A DNA stretch of 6,243 bases. It comes from Clostridia bacterium (GTDB lineage: Bacteria; Bacillota; Clostridia; Oscillospirales; CAG-272). The notes below the pieces were generated by a model. The model was not told the origin of the DNA and searched no databases. It saw only the letters and a program-made list of their open reading frames with translations. A program made the position numbers and the translations under genes. Below, in pieces: positions 5,934-6,243 of this stretch. Where the stretch lies: NCBI GenBank assembly GCA_024404655.1, contig JAKSPR010000177.1, positions 1 to 6,243 on the forward strand, read 5' to 3'. Within the stretch, counting starts at the first letter, position 1. Each line of letters starts with the position of its first letter.

Positions 5934-6243
5934 TCAGTATTTTTCAAAAAATGTTCTGATCTGCTCCGCCGCTGTATCATCGACGGTGGTTTTTGCATCT
6001 TCATTCAGATATTCATAGGGATATTTCGGGGAGAAGATGCGCTCGATATAGTTTCTGTCCCGGCTGACCAGCTTGGTCACGGCACCAGCACCCACGGCAA
6101 AGACGGAATGGAGTTCTTCCATCATGAGGATGTTGTAAAGTCCCTCCGCACCCGGCAGACAGAAGCCGACGTTCTCAAAGTTGCCGACGGTATTCTTCTG
6201 ACGGTACAGAGAGTAGGGGAGATAACCCCCGTTTGCCATGGAG
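5934..6243 (-). CDS. hemZ: Coproporphyrinogen dehydrogenase HemZ, C-terminal end (partial)
   Basis: Only the last 102 or so codons are inside the window; the reading frame is open to the right edge, so the ATG at 6239 is an internal methionine and not the start. The segment PYSLYRQKN followed by GNFENVGFCLPGAEGLYNI and the later FAVGAGAVTK is the characteristic C-terminal region of HemZ, a radical-SAM relative of HemN found in Bacilli and Clostridia. HemZ/HemN enzymes act without oxygen on coproporphyrinogen III in tetrapyrrole synthesis, though several HemN-like relatives have other roles, such as haem transfer. The iron-sulphur CxxxCxxC site lies outside the window and cannot be checked. 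The protein ends in a short acidic/aromatic tail (TFFEKY), 15 bases before the phosphorylase start, so these genes are probably co-transcribed. Confidence 0.87.
   Translation of the reverse strand, partial: SMANGGYLPYSLYRQKNTVGNFENVGFCLPGAEGLYNILMMEELHSVFAVGAGAVTKLVSRDRNYIERIFSPKYPYEYLNEDAKTTVDDTAAEQIRTFFEKY

Noticed and set aside
1..6243. A mobile element, defence system, CRISPR array or RNA gene hidden in the window.
   Set aside because: Gaps between genes are all under about 150 bases, all long reading frames are accounted for by housekeeping-type or surface genes, and no terminal repeats, spaced direct repeats or tRNA-like cloverleaf were seen.

Overview
The window reads as ordinary chromosome of a low-G+C-phylum but fairly GC-rich Gram-positive anaerobe, most likely a member of the class Clostridia (Oscillospiraceae/Ruminococcaceae-like). 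The grounds are a HemZ-type coproporphyrinogen dehydrogenase end, a SpoVB/YtgP-type flippase, strong AGGAGG-like ribosome binding sites, sigma-A-type promoters and a Gram-positive lipoprotein signal. The placement is inference; no marker gene is present. I see no tRNA, rRNA, CRISPR array, insertion sequence, phage gene or attachment site.

Layout. Bases 1-140 are non-coding and hold one good forward promoter. A single forward gene (141-899) follows, encoding an unrecognised exported protein anchored by a C-terminal membrane helix. It ends at a GC-rich hairpin (904-935) that works in both directions and separates it from everything else, which lies on the minus strand. Read in transcription order from the right edge, the minus-strand genes are: the 3' end of hemZ (5934-6243, cut by the window edge), a purine nucleoside phosphorylase (5067-5918), an MTA/SAH-type amidohydrolase deaminase (3738-5036), a 14-helix lipid-linked oligosaccharide/lipid II flippase-like protein (2017-3693), and a secreted lipoprotein alpha/beta-hydrolase esterase (949-1935). 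Gaps between the first four genes are 15, 30 and 44 bases with no terminator, so they may be one transcript. The esterase has its own perfect-consensus promoter (TTGACA, 17 bases, TATAAT) placed directly after the flippase stop and overlapped by a 25-base dyad.

How the genes fit. The phosphorylase and deaminase make biochemical sense together: the deaminase would turn adenosine, methylthioadenosine or S-adenosylhomocysteine into the inosine form, and the phosphorylase would release hypoxanthine. A substitution in the phosphorylase at the position that contacts the ribose 5'-OH in human PNP hints that methylthioinosine could be a substrate. HemZ and the flippase have no obvious link to that chemistry. 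The esterase is probably a surface enzyme that removes acetyl or feruloyl groups from polysaccharides. I found no clear evidence of a new multi-gene system; the more interesting points are the purine salvage pair, the esterase control region and the unknown membrane-anchored protein.
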